Assembly: GCA_023807065.1 (NCBI GenBank)
Contig: JAJJLU010000531.1
Coordinates: 1 to 33,625, forward strand
Source of the DNA: Isotricha intestinalis
Lineage: Eukaryota; Ciliophora; Litostomatea; Vestibuliferida; Isotrichidae
DNA: 33,625 nt
Direction of reading: 5' to 3'
Part shown: positions 10,255-24,200 of the stretch, one piece after another
Layout of the letters: each line of letters begins with the position of its first letter
Numbering within the stretch: position 1 is the first letter of the stretch
The notes under the pieces: generated by a model
Databases searched by the model: none
Told to the model about the DNA's origin: nothing
What the model saw: the letters and a program-made list of their open reading frames with translations, nothing else
Made by a program: the position numbers and the translations under genes

Positions 10255-10956
10255 ATGACAAAACAAAATACATATATAGAAAAAAATTCAATTTTTGAAT
10301 GTTTAGAAGAAGAAAATGAAGAACAAGATAATCCTTTTCTTTTCGAAAATGATTATCTTGAAAAAATTTCATTAAATAATGATTTTTGTGATCAAAATAT
10401 TTTAAGTTTAACACAAGAAATTGGAGAATTTAACAAATCAAATAATGAAAAAGAAAATATTGAAATTCCAAAGAATAATACAAATAAATTTATAATTGAA
10501 AAGAATATTTATAAAAATGAAAAAAGGAAAGATTATATTTTAAAGTCATTTAAAGTAAAATCAGGAAGATATTTAAGAAATTTACTCAATCAAAATAAAT
10601 TAAGATTAAAATTTTATTCTCTTAATTCAAAAGAATTTACTTCAAATATTAATTATAATGAAAATTCTATTTGGATGAAATGGAAATTAGAAAAGATTAT
10701 TCAATATAAAAATGAAAAAAATAGTAATGTACTTAAAAAATTATGTTCTAAAAGTAAAAAAAATAAAGAAGAATTTGAGAAAATTAATAATTTTTTACAA
10801 ATGACATATCGTGATTTTTTAATCAAATATTATATTGAACAATTTAATAAAGATTTTATTAATAATGAAGCATATAAATTACTTAAATCTTTAGGATTTT
10901 TTAAAATTATGTCAACTAAAGGAAATCAAAAAAAGAAAGAAAAAGAATATATATAA
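10255..10956 (+). CDS. Hypothetical protein, ciliate KRKD-motif family
   Basis: This 233-residue protein has no function I can name. Residues 1-90 are acidic and Asn-rich. A basic block starts with KRKDYILKSFKVKSGRYLRN near residue 97, followed by a segment of hydrophobic strand-like character (LNSKEFTSNINYN), a helix-rich centre, and a conserved-looking C-terminal segment (NNFLQMTYRDFLIKYY then a GFFKIM end). I recall a large ciliate family with the order KRKDN, FLRNLLN, a central IAN-type strand and an MTYxEL segment; this protein fits that plan loosely. The domain may bind nucleic acid, but that is a guess from its basic block. The start is the first ATG and the stop is TAA. Confidence 0.7.
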   Translation: MTKQNTYIEKNSIFECLEEENEEQDNPFLFENDYLEKISLNNDFCDQNILSLTQEIGEFNKSNNEKENIEIPKNNTNKFIIEKNIYKNEKRKDYILKSFKVKSGRYLRNLLNQNKLRLKFYSLNSKEFTSNINYNENSIWMKWKLEKIIQYKNEKNSNVLKKLCSKSKKNKEEFEKINNFLQMTYRDFLIKYYIEQFNKDFINNEAYKLLKSLGFFKIMSTKGNQKKKEKEYI

Positions 10957-11227
10957 AAAGGGTAAAAATCAATAAAAATGTATTATTTATATAAGAAAAT
11001 ATAAAAAAATGCTTATTTGGTTTTAAACTTTTTAAAAGATTATTAAAAACAAAGAATAATTTTTCTAAAAAGGGTTAATATAACCAAATAATTATTAATT
11101 TAAGTAAAAAATGAAATAAAATTAATATTTATTTATTTACTTTAATTATATTTATGATAAAAAAATATAAAAAATTAATTTTAATTTTATAAAAATTTAA
11201 ATTTAGAACTAATTTTAAAATATTTAT

Positions 11228-11599
11228 TTAACACATAATTTGATGGCAACGATATTTGCATTGTAATTTAGTAGAACTATCATCATCATCACATTTATCC
11301 ATACAATTTAAATTGCATCCAACAAATTGATTATAAATTCCAAAATCCTTAAAACATTGATTGAGATGATTTTGAATATTTTGACTATTTTCAGGATATA
11401 ATGTATTTATTTTTTTTCCTAATAAATAATGTCTTCCTTTGTTATATAGTTCTAACAATTCTTTCATTTGAGGATCTAAACTTAAATTTTCTTTTTTTAA
11501 ACATTGTTCTAATTTCTCTTTTACATATGTTTTTTCACGATATATCACACAAAATGTTGTTGAAAATATGGTTAATAATAATATTAAGACTTTTGACAT
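11228..11599 (-). CDS. Small secreted cysteine-rich protein
   Basis: This 123-residue protein has a clear signal peptide (MSKVLILLLTIFSTTFC, cleavage probably near residue 17-20). A helical, charged middle section follows, and then a compact Cys-rich C-terminus. The mature part has eight cysteines, seven of them in the last 45 residues, spaced C-x3-C-x3-C-x10-C-x3-C-x4-C at the end, plus two earlier ones. An even number suggests four disulfides. It ends exactly on a cysteine. I do not recognise the family. It could be a secreted or cell-surface protein. It lies on the minus strand between two plus-strand genes, downstream-to-downstream with the KRKD-motif gene. Confidence 0.75.
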   Translation of the reverse strand: MSKVLILLLTIFSTTFCVIYREKTYVKEKLEQCLKKENLSLDPQMKELLELYNKGRHYLLGKKINTLYPENSQNIQNHLNQCFKDFGIYNQFVGCNLNCMDKCDDDDSSTKLQCKYRCHQIMC

Positions 11600-12218
11600 T
11601 TTTAATTATTTTATTATTTATTTTTCATTTATATATATTTATTAATATTAGGATATTTTAATTAAAAATTAATTATTAATTAATTCATTTTCATTTAAGA
11701 ATTTAAAATAAATTTATTTAAAAATGAATTTAATTTATTTTTTTTCTAATATTCAAAAGAAGAAATTATTAGAAGAAAAATAAATAAAATGATTTATTCA
11801 TTTGAAGAAAAAAATTGAGAAAAAGATATTTTTATAATGACAATTTAAAAGCCATAAATAAATATGAAAAAATTTAAAATAGTATAAATAAATAATTTTA
11901 TTAATTTATCATTTCTTCCTTTTATTTTTTTGTAAATAATTAAATAAAATAATAAAATTTAATGTCCAAAACTTCAGTTACATTTTAATATATAATTTCC
12001 CATATTTCCAGAAATCTCAATTACTCTAAAATTTATAATAAAATATAATTAACCCCTTAGAAAAAAAATTTGAATAAAGGTTAGAAAATAATATTAAAAA
12101 AAAAGAAAAAAATATAAAAGTCTAAGCAAAAAAAAATCCTAAAAAAATTAATTAAATTGAGAAAATATCCAAAAAATAAAAATATATAAACGAAAAAAAT
12201 TAAAAATTTTTAATTTTA
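11600..12218. other. Divergent intergenic spacer, 619 bases
   Basis: This spacer lies between two divergently oriented genes, the secreted Cys-rich protein and the dynein, so it should contain both promoters. It is A/T-rich. The part before the dynein ATG is strongly A-rich on the plus strand. I cannot identify a TATA element against this background, nor any RNA gene. Confidence 0.55.
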
Positions 12219-15200
12219 ATGAACGCAATACTACAAGACGTAAAGCCTGTAGTTTGGGTGAAATGGAAGAACAGAGAACCAAACACATCACCATTAGGTC
12301 GTAATGGTCATTCATTGACTCAATTTAATGGAAAATTTTTATTATTTGGAGGAATCGCCAATGGATTAGAAGATCCAAATTTAAAGAAAGTATCTCCTAT
12401 AAATGATATGTGGACTTTTGAAATATATCCAAAAAATACTTATGGATGGTCAAAACTTTCTCCAAAAGGAAATATTCCAACTCCAAGAGCTAATCATTCT
12501 GCCACTACTGTTAAGAAAGGAGGAAGAGATGATTTTATTTTTATTTTTGGTGGTACTGGAGAACAAGGAAAATTAAATGATTGTTATAGATATGATCATT
12601 CTGAACAAAAATTCACTAAATATGAAATTGAAGAAAATACTTGTCCTGCTCCTAGAAGTGGTCATTCTGCTGTTTGTCATAATGGTAAAGTTTATTTGTT
12701 TGGAGGAAATGGAGGAAGAGGATATGAAAATTCTATCTTTAAAGATTTATGGTGTTTTGATCCTGAAGCAAAAAAATGGGAAGAAATTCTTTATAAAAAT
12801 GAAAATCCTACCTATCCTGAATTAAGAACTTCACAATCTATGTTCGTTTTTAATAATGAATTATATGTTTATGGAGGATGGAATACTATTGCTGCTTTTT
12901 CTACTGCTATTAAATATAATTTTGAAAGTAATGAATGGACTTCTGCAAATATGCAATTAGAAAATTTTTCTGTTTGGAATCATTGTGGTATTCTAGTTGA
13001 ATCAGGTCCTGGTTGGAAATATTTTATTTTCGGAGGTAGTTCTAAAGAATTCGATGAAACCAAATTAAGAGAAAGAGCTGATTGTACTAATTCAATGTAT
13101 TATTGTGATATGGAAGATGAAGATTTAAAACCTGTTAAATTAAATGATGTTGAACCTGGTGAAACTCAATTAATGCCAGAACCAAGAGAAGATGCTGCTA
13201 TGATTTATTATCAAAATTCTAAAAATTTATTCCTTTTCGGAGGATGGAATAATCAATGGTTTAATGATGTTTATTCAATATGTGTTTCTGCAATAGTAGG
13301 TCCATCATATTCTGTGAAAAGTCTTGAACCTCCAATGGGAAGAATATCAGGTAATGAAGAAGTAAGATTATTTGGTTCTAAATTAGCAGCAGGAAATATT
13401 ACTGTTTATTTCATTTTAGGATCAAAATATGCTCAAACAACTGCTGAATGGATTAGTGATACTGAATTGAAATTTTTAACTCCTGTTTTCAGTGAACCTA
13501 GTTTTATTAATCCTAATAATAGATTCCAAGGAACTAAAGATTGTGATGTTTATATTAAAATTGATAATGAAGAATTATCTACTAATCCTATGAGATTCTC
13601 TATTTATTATGATACTGATGCTTCTAAATCTATTTTCTTCGGACCAGCTTGTTTAAATGGTGGTACTCCTGGTGAACCTACTTGCTTTATGATAAGAGCT
13701 AGAAATGATGAAAATGAAAATCGTTTAAGTGGTTTAGATAAATTTGAATGTACTGTTGTTTCTGAAAGTGATATGACAAAATCAGTTCCTACTGAAGTTA
13801 CTGATTTAAAAAATGGAACATATATGGTTAAATTCACTGTTCCTAAAAGTGAAGAGCCTGATGCAGCTCCTGAGAAATATAGAATTAGTGTTAAATTAAT
13901 TGGAGATAAGGAAAAAGTTGATATTAGAGGAAGTCCTATAACTGTTGAATTTAATGGTACTGATAAAACTAATAATGAATTCGTTGGTAAATATATGGCT
14001 GAGAAATTCCTTAAAGCTAATGTTGAAAGATTAGAAGCTGAAATGAAAAGATTAAGTGATACTTCTGATACTCAAGGAAAAGATTTAGATAATATTTATC
14101 AAATCATTGAAATTAAAAATTCTAATAAAGAAATTGAAAAAGTTTCTGATGATTTTGATTTGACAATAAATCAATTATTAGAATATTATAATGATGGAGA
14201 TTTAAATTCTAAAAAAGCTTTAATTAAAGATTGTCATAAAGATAGAATAGAACATTTAAGAAAGATGCATGATGATTTATTAGAAATGAGGAAAAATTCA
14301 GCAGCTACTATATCTCCAGTAATAAACGATAAAACTGAAGAATATAAGAATAAAATTAAAGATTTTTATTCAAAATTGAATCAATTCGGTCCTCAAATTA
14401 AAAGAGAAGAATTTGCAACAAAATATGAAATTGGATATGAAGAAGCATTTAAACAAATGCAAACTAAAAATAATGAAGTTGCAGAATTTGAGAAAGAATT
14501 AGAAGAATATACTGAAATTATGAAGAATTTAGGTTATCCAGATGAAACAGCAGCTTGTCAAAAATCAATTGAGAATTCAAAGAATGAAATGAAACTTTTA
14601 GATGAAATGTGGAATTTCATAAAAGAAACTCAAGAATTATTAGAAAGCTTCAAAGCAACCGCATGGCCTGATATTGATGGTCAATCAATGGATGAAAAGA
14701 TTTCTCAAGGATTAACAAAGAAGAATAATCAAATGAGAAAAAAATTAGGTTCTTATACTGCTGTTATGGATTGTGTCCAAAAAGAAATTAATTTATGGAA
14801 GAAATTAGTTCCTTTAGTTACATATCTTAAAAATGATTATATGAAAGAAAGACATTGGGCAGAAATTAAAAAAGAATTAAATTGCCCTGATTTAGTCATT
14901 GATGAAGGATTAAAGTTACAAAGATTTTATGATATGAGAATTCAAGAGAAAGCAGAACAAATTCAAGAAATTACTGATAAAGCAGCAGCTGAAGATAAAA
15001 TGGGTAAAAAATTAGAAGAAATTGAAAAGAATTGGAATGAATATGAATATGACATTAAAGATTATGATCGTGTTCCTGGTATTAAATTACTTAGTATTAA
15101 TGAAGATCAATATGCTACTTTAGAAGAAAATATGCAACAAATTCAAACTATGGTTAGAAATAAATATAAAGCTTTTTATGAAGATAAAATTAATAGATGG

Positions 15201-18200
15201 AAAAATGATTTAAATGAAATTAATGAAGTTTGGGTTGCTTTATCTGAAACTCAGAAAACTTGGACTTTCCTTGAAAGTTTGTTCATTGGTTCTGATGAAA
15301 TTAAGAAAGAACTTCCTAAAGAAACTGAAGAATTTGTACATATTGATAAAGAGGTTAAAGAAATTTTAAAAACCGGAGTTGCAACAAAGAATATTTCAAA
15401 ATTCTCAAATTCAAAATTTGATGAAGGACAAGAAACAGAAAGAACTTTATTAAATTGGTTAAAAGATATTCTTTCAAGATTATCAGTTTGTGAAAAAGCA
15501 CTTAATGCATTTATGGAAACTAAAAGAGTTGATTTCCCTCGTTTCTATTTCATGTCATCAGTTGATCTTTTAGATGTCTTATCTAATGGTAATAATCCTT
15601 TAGCAATTAATAAACATATTTCTAAAATTATCATTGCTATGGACTCTCTTGAAATGGAAGGTGGTGGAAGTAGTGGTCAAAGACCTTCTGCTAAAACAAT
15701 GATTACAAGAGTTGGTACTGAGAAAATCCCATTTGATGCACCTTTTATTTTAACTGGTAAAGTCGAATTATATTTAGTTGAAATTTTAGAGCATATGAAA
15801 AGTACTTTAAAAGCAATTGTTAAGAAATCTATCAATGATGTTAAAAGTATGGATCAATTAGAATGGATTAAAAAAACTCCTTCTCAAGTTTGTTTACTTA
15901 CTGAATTAATGAAATTTGTTATTTCTGTTGAAGCAGGTATTAATGGTTTGAAAAATGATGCTAACGCTATGAAAGGTGTTTTAGAGCGTCAATTAAAAGC
16001 TTTAGGAGCACTTATTGATGCAGTTATGGAGAATCTAGATGTAGAAACAATGGATAAAGTTATGGTATTGATTAAATCAGAAACTCATGAAAGAGATGTT
16101 ATAGAAAAATTATTAGAAGAGAAAGTAAATAGAGTTGATGACTTTATATGGCAATCACAAATGAAAGCATATTGGGATGAAGGAAAAGGAGATTGTCATT
16201 TAGATGTTTGTGATGCAACAATATGGTATGGTTATGAATATTTAGGTAATGGAGATAGATTAGTCGTTACTCCTTTAACAGATCGTATTTATGTCACAGC
16301 TACTCAAGCTCTTCATTTAAAGATGGGTTGCTCACCTGCTGGACCTGCTGGTACAGGTAAAACTGAAACAACAAAAGATTTAGCTTCTGCTATGGGTAAA
16401 GCTTGTTACGTATTTAACTGTTCTGAACAAATGGACTATAAAGGTATGGGTGATATTTTCAGAGGTTTAGCTGCTTCTGGTTCATGGGGATGCTTTGATG
16501 AATTTAATAGATTAGTTCCTGAAGTCTTATCTGTATGTTCTATGCAATTTAAATGTGTTACTGATGCTTTAAAGAAAGAAGAAAGTGAATTTATTATGGA
16601 AGAAAAGAAATGTCATTTAGATCCTACTTGTGGTGTCTTCATTACAATGAATCCAGGTTATTTAGGTAGATCAGAATTACCAGAAGGACTTAAAGCACTT
16701 TTCAGACCTATTACTGTCGTTGTTCCTGATTTCGGTATGATTTCAGAAAACTGTCTTATGGCTCAAGGTTTCCAAGAAGCTAAAATGTTAGCTAAGAAAT
16801 TCGTTGTCTTATATGCTTTATGTCAAGATTTACTTTCTAAACAAATGCATTACGATTGGGGTCTCAGAGCTATTAAATCTGTCTTAGTCGTTGCTGGTGC
16901 TTTCAAAAGAGCTGATAGAGATATGACTGAATTACAATTACTTAAAAGAGCTCTAAGAGATTTCAACTATCCTAAAATCGTTCAAGATGATATTCCTATT
17001 TTTGATGGTTTAATTGGTGATTTATTCCCACAAGTTGAAGTTGCCCGTAAGAGAGATATGAACTTTGAAAAGAAAGTAGAAGAAGCATGTTTAGTAGTTA
17101 ATGAAAAGAGAAATGCCAGAGGTCAAATTGTTGAAGAAGATGGTCTTCCAACATTTAAATTTTCTAAAGAAGATGGATTTATTCTTAAATGTGTACAATT
17201 AAAGGAACTTATTGAAATTCGTCACTCTGTTTTCATTATGGGTAATGCTGGAGCAGGAAAGACATCAACATGGAGAACACTTGCTAAAGCATTTGAACTT
17301 GCTGGTAAAAAAACCGAAACTAAAGATTTAAATCCTAAATCAATTGCTAGTGATGATTTATATGGTAAATATATTAACATTCAAACAAGAGATTTCAAAT
17401 ATGGTATTCTTTCAACTATTATGAAAACTATGAGTAATGCTCCAGATAAAAATCAAAAATGGATAATTTTAGATGGAGATCTTGATGCACATTGGATTGA
17501 AAATATGAATTCTGTCATGGACGATAATAAAGTCTTAACATTACCAAATAATGATCGTATTGATTTACTTCCTCATATGAGAATGTTCTTCGAAATAAGA
17601 GATTTGAAATTCGCTTCAAAAGCTACTGTATCTCGTGCTGGTATTTTATATATTACTGATGATGATGGTTATCAATGGAGAGGTTATATTAAATCATGGA
17701 TGCAACAAATGAGATTCAGAAAGAAGATTGAACAAGAAACTTTAGTTAACTTTGATACTTTCCTTGAACCATGTCTTAAATTCTTAAAGAGTACTAGATT
17801 CATTGTTGATCAAGTCTTCCAAATTACATTCGTTATTGGATTCTGTAAGATTTTAGAAGCTTATATTGAAAAGAAAGAAGCTTGTATGAATAGAGATCCT
17901 AAAAAACAACTTAAAGGAGATGATGAACCTTATCCAGGATATGAACTTCTCTTCTGCTTCGCAGCAATATGGTCAATGGGTGCTATTCTTACTGATAAAG
18001 ATGGTGTTGATTATAGAAGAACTTTCTCTGATTGGTTCAGACAAACTTATAAGAACTTCAAAATTCCACCTAAAGGTTCAGTATTTGATTATTATGTTAT
18101 TATGGATGCTGAAAATCCAAGATTTGAAGAATGGACTCAAAAGATTCCTGAAATTGAATTTAAACCAGGTCAAAATATTAAATATATTACTGTACCTACT

Positions 18201-21200
18201 TCAGAAACTGTTTCTGTTTCAGAACTTATGGAAAAATTATTAGAAATTGGTCATCCTTCACTTCTTATTGGTATGGCAGGTTGTGGTAAGACTCAAATTG
18301 CAAATGGTATGCTTGAAACTAACAGAGCTAAAAATGAAAAAACAAATTCATTTACTTATGTAACAGTAAACTTCAACTATTATTCAGATACATATATTAT
18401 GCAAAGTGTCCTTATTCAAAATACAGAAAAATTCTCACAAAGAACATTCGTTCCTAAAGGTAATCCTAAATTAATGGCAATATTCATTGACGATCTCAAT
18501 ATGCAAAAATTAGATTCATGCTTAACTCAAAATGCAATTGAATTAGTTCGTCAATTTATGGATTATAAACATATATATGAATGTCAAAAGATGGAGCTTA
18601 TGGAGTTTATGAATATTCAATTTATTGCATCTATGAATCCTACAGCAGGTTCATTCAATATTAACCCACGTTTACAACGTCACTTCTGGATTTGTTCAAT
18701 TCCATTCCCATCAGATGAATCAATTAGAACTATTTATCAATTCTTCCTTACTGGACATTTCAAATCTTTCCCAGAACCTATTCAAGAATTAACAAAAGGT
18801 CTTGTTGCTGGTATTGTAAAATTACACAAATGTGTCTTTGCTAAATTCAAAAAATCTGCTGTTAACTTCCATTATGAATTTAATATCAGACATATTACTG
18901 GTGTATTCCAAGGTGTTCTTATGTCTACAGTTGAAAAATTCAAAGATCCTGAAAAAGTTGCCAAATTATTTGTTCATGAATCAGAAAGAGTTTATGGTGA
19001 TCGTTTAGTCTCAGTTAAAGATTTAAATACATTTAGAGGTGAATTATCAGGTGAAGTCCTTAAAGTAGCATTTGCTGGTAAATATAATTTAGGTAAATAT
19101 CTCACTGAAAAATCAGAACCAATTATTTTCTGTCGTTTCGTTAATGGTTACTTAGATAATGTATATGAAATGGCAAATAAATTATCTGATGTTAAAGATA
19201 AAGCTAATCAAGCTTTAAGTGAATATAATGATCAATTTACTAGAATGGATCTTGTTCTTTTCGATGATGCCGTTAAACATGTTTGTAGAATCACTCGTAT
19301 TATTTCTCAACCATCAGGACATGCTAATCTAGTTGGTGTCGGAGGATCTGGTAAACAATCACTTTCAAAATTATCTGCTTTTATTTGTCAATATGATGTT
19401 TATGGTATTGTCATATCATCTGATTATAGACTTAACTCATTTAAAGAAGATTTACAAAAAATGTTTAATAAAACTGGTTTATCAGATGATGCTGGTTTAC
19501 TCTTCATTTTAACTGAAAATCAAATCATTGATGAAAAATTCATGGTTCTTATCAACGATCTTTTATCATCAGGAGACATTCAAGATTTATTCTCACCAGA
19601 CGACAAAGAAGTAATATATGGTAAAGTAAAGGCAGCATGTAAAGCAGCAACAAGAAAAGACACACCACAAGATGTATGGAACTTCTTTATAGGAAGAGTT
19701 AAAAAGAATTTACATGTAACATTATGTTTCTCACCTGGTGAAAATTTAAGAAACAAAGCAAGAAAATTCCCTTCAATTATCAACAGCACTGTTATAGATT
19801 GGTTCCAACCATGGCCAGAGGAGGCTCTTACTTCAGTCGCTAGAGAACAACTTAAGAAAGATTTAGAAGATGTTGGAGAAGTCGAATGGTTTGAAAGTGT
19901 TGTTAAATTCATGCCTACTTCATTTAATATTGTAGGAGGAAAAGCACAAGAAATGCTTGAAGCTGATAGAAGATATACTTATATTACACCTAAATCATTT
20001 TTAGAATTACTTAAATTATTCGGTAGTATGTATCATAAGAAAGTTAATGCTATTATTGAAAATAAAGGAAAGTTAGAATCAGGTCTTAATAAATTAAAAA
20101 TTGCCAAAGAATCAATTGCCGTTCTTGAAGCTGAATTAGAGGTAAAAACTGTTGAAATTAGTAAAATTAAAGTTGAAGCCGAAGCAAAGAATAAAGTAGC
20201 TCAAGAAAAAGCCACAATAGTAGGAGGAGAACAAGCAAAAGCAACAGAAGAAGAAGCCAGAGTATCTGAAATGAAAGCAAAAATTGAAGAAGAAAGTGCA
20301 AAATGTCAAGCAGAACTTAATAAATTCAAACCTATTATGGACAATTGTATGACATTAGCCAAATCAATTAAAAAAGAAGATTTAGATAAAGTCAGACAAA
20401 TTAAACCAGCTCCACCTCAAAAAATTATGGATATTCTTACTGCTATTCGTATTATGGTTGCTGGTCAAATTAATGATTACATTCCAATTGAAGTTGATAA
20501 CAAAGCTTATCCTAAGAAAAATGATAAAAATGATATTTTAGCTTTATTACTTGACACAAAGAAATTAATTGATGCCCTTCAATATTTCTTAGAAGTTATT
20601 AAACAATTCAAATATAATGTTAAAAACTTTGATAATTTAACAAACAAATACCCTAAATATTTCGTTGAAGAAGATTTCGATAAAAATGCAGAAGAATCAC
20701 TTAAAGCTGCAAAAGGAGTAGATATCTTATTTAAATGGTTATATTATATGAATCAATTTTTCAATGCAGCTAAAACTGTAGAACCTATGCAAAAGAATGT
20801 CGATCAAAAGACAATTGAATTAAGAGAAGCCGAAGAAAAACTTAAAATTGTCCAAGAACAAGTCGCTCAATTAAATGCAGAATTGGCAGTTGTTATGGCA
20901 GAGAAAGAAAAAGCTGAAAAGGAATTAAATGATGCCGTAGCTGAAGAAACAAAATGTAAAAATAAATTATCTTTAGCAAGAAGATTTACAAATGCTTTAG
21001 GTAGTTCAAGTGAAAGATGGACAATAAATATTAAAGAATATGAAGAACAACTTGCTCTTATAATAGGAGATATTTTAATTGCATCTGCTTTTGTTTCATA
21101 TTGTGGTCCATTCCCTAAGAAATATAGAGAAAAGATAAAAGATTCATTCTTCCAATTCATTGAAGCTAATAACATTCCAAAATCAGAGAACGCTTTCGAT

Positions 21201-24200
21201 CCTTTGAAAATTTTAACTAATGATGCAGAGAAAGCCAAATGGAATAATCAAAAATTACCAGCTGATCCTGTTTCTATTGAAAATGCTACTATTCTTACCA
21301 ATTCTGAAAGATGGTCTCTTATGATTGATCCTCAATTACAAGGTATTAAATGGATTAAGGAAAAAGAAAAAGATAATGGATTAACTCTTCTTAGAATGAA
21401 TAATAAGAAATTAATAAATATTATCGGAGAATGTATTGAGGATGGTAAAACTGCTGTTCTTGAAAATTTAGATGAAATGATTGATGCAACTTTAGGTCCA
21501 ATTATAGGTAGAAATGTATTTAAGAAGAAATTCTATAAATTAGGTAATGAAACTCATGAAATTCATCCTAATTTCAGATTCATTATGCATACTAAATTAT
21601 CAAATCCTCATTATCCTCCTGAAATTCAAGCTGAAGCTTGTTTGATCAACTTCTCTGTTACTGAAGATGGTTTAGCTGATCAATTATTAGCTATTATTGT
21701 TAAGATGGAAAGACCTAAATTAGCTCAAAGAAAAGAAAAAGTTATCCAAGACCAAAATCAATATAAGATTACTTTAATGGAACTTGAAGAACAAATTCTT
21801 TCAGATTTAAATCAAGAAGGAGATTTATTAGAAAATGAGCCTATGGTCGAAAGATTAGAAAATTCAAAAAAAGTTTCTGAACAAGTCTCAGTGGCTATGA
21901 AACAATCTCGTGAAGCTGAAAAGGAAATTAACGAATCATCAAATGCATATAGTCCAGCAGCAGCAAGAGGATCTCTTGTATTTTTCTTATTCACAGAATT
22001 ATATAAATTACATACTTTCTATAAATTCTCTCTAGAATCTTTCATATTCGTTATTAGAAGAGCTATTAAAGATGTCGCTGGAAAATGGAATGCTAAATTA
22101 CATCCTGAGAAAGAGAAGAAGAAGAATGAAGAAGAAGAAGAAAAGAAGGAAGAACCAGAACCAGAAAAGAAAGAACCAGAACCAGAAAAGAAAGAAGGAG
22201 AAGGAGAAAAGAAAGAAGGTGAAGGAGAAAAGAAAGAAGGAGAAGATGCAATTGAAAAAGCAGAAGGAGAAAAAGCAGAAGGAGAAGAAAAAAAAGAAGG
22301 AGAAGGAGAAGAACAAAAAGAAGGAGAAGGAGAAGAACAAAAAGAAGAAAAGAAAGAGGAAGAAAAGAAAGAAGAAGAAGAAGAAGAAGATGAAGATATT
22401 AATGAAGATATGCCTGATAATTTAAGATTACAAAGAGTACAAGATTTAGTCAATGCTATTACAGAATTCTCATTCTTCTATGTTAGAAGAGGTCTCTTTG
22501 AATCACATAAATTAATTTTCGCTACTCTTTTAACTTTCAGAATCTTACTTAAAGCTGGTCAAATTGTTCCAGAAGAATTACAATTCCTTATTGAAGGTAA
22601 GAAAGGTGATTTAGAAGAAGTCAGTGCTCAAACTAAAGAAATTCTTAAAGATTATCAAATTGCTAATGTTCGTGGTTTAGAAAAATTAGATATTTTCTCT
22701 GGATTATTAGATATTATTTCATCAAATAGTGAAAGTACTTATTGGAGAAAATGGCTTAAAGATGAAAAAGCTGAAGAATCAGAAATGCCAAAATCAATGC
22801 AAAAATTAACTGATTTCCAAAAATTATTAGTTATCAAAGCTTTAAGACCAGATCGTATTACATCAGCAATAACAAATTATATTAGAGAGAAAATGACAGA
22901 TAAATATATAGAATCAACAACATTTGATATGGAAGCAACATTTAAAGAAACAAATAATTTAACTCCAATATTCTTTGTTCTTTTCCCTGGTATTGATCCA
23001 ACAAAAGATGTAGAAGAACTTGGTGCAAAAATGAATAAATCAATAGCAGCTGGAACATTCATTAATATTCCTATGGGTCAAGGTCAAGAAGATAGAGCAA
23101 ATAAAATGCTTGAAGAATGTGCTCAAGAAGGTAAATGGATTATGCTTCAGAATCTTCATCTTATGCAAAAATGGATTAAGAGATTCGAAAATGATTTAGA
23201 AAGAGTTTCTCAAACAGCTCATCCTGATTTCAGATGCTTTATTTCATCTGAACCTCCTGCTTTACCAACAATTGATATTATACCTGAACCTATTTTACAA
23301 GCTAGTATTAAAGTATCTAATGAAGCACCACAAGATCTTAAAGCAAATATGAAGAGAGCTCTTAATAACTTTAATGAAGAAAGACTTAATTCATGCTCAA
23401 AGAAAAATGAATTTAAAGCAATATTATTCTCTCTTTGTTTCTTCCACTCTCTTATTATTGGTAGAAGGAAATTCGGTGCTATTGGTTGGTCTACTAAATA
23501 CAATTTCAATGAAGGTGATTTACAAATTTGTGCAGATGTACTTAATAACTATTTAGAAAAATATGAAAAAGTACCTTATGAAGATTTAAGATATTTATAT
23601 GGAGAAATTATGTATGGTGGTCACATTACAGATAATTGGGATAGAAGAACAAATAATGCTTATCTTAAAACTCTTATTAGACCAGAATTACTTACTGGAG
23701 CAAATCTCGCTAAGAATTTCAAATCACCAGATCCAAGTAAATTCAATTATGAAGCTTATCAAAAATATATTAATGAAAAATTACCACAAGAATCACCAAT
23801 ATTATTCTATTTACATCCTAATGCAGAAATTTCTTATTTAACATCTCAAGGACAATATCTCTTTGAATGTGTTCTTGATATCCAAGGAGGTAGTGGTAGT
23901 TCAGGTGGATCAGGACAGAAAGGAGATCCATTAGGAGAAACAATTAAAAAATTAGATGAACGTCTTAAAGAGAAAACATCATATAATATTCATCAACTAA
24001 GACAAAAAGCAGGTAAAGCACCATCACCATATGATATAGTAGCATTCCAAGAATGTGAGAGATTAAATATGATATTCTCATCATGTATAAAATCATTAGA
24101 AGATTTAGAAAAAGGATTAAATGGAGAATTGAATATAACAGATGCAATGGAAGCTCTTCAACAATCTCTTCAATATAATAAAACTCCTCAATCATGGAGT

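Noticed and set aside
11228..11599. A small TIM-type mitochondrial chaperone, from the C-x3-C-x10-C-x3-C spacing.
   Set aside because: A strong signal peptide is present, there are four further cysteines, and the helices around the motif do not resemble small TIMs.
22019..22453. Antisense open frames rich in Ser/Phe across the dynein KE tract, and similar ones across other Lys/Glu-rich regions.
   Set aside because: They are mirror images of purine-rich coding sequence; long frames opposite GAA/AAG repeats are expected and show no protein-like pattern.
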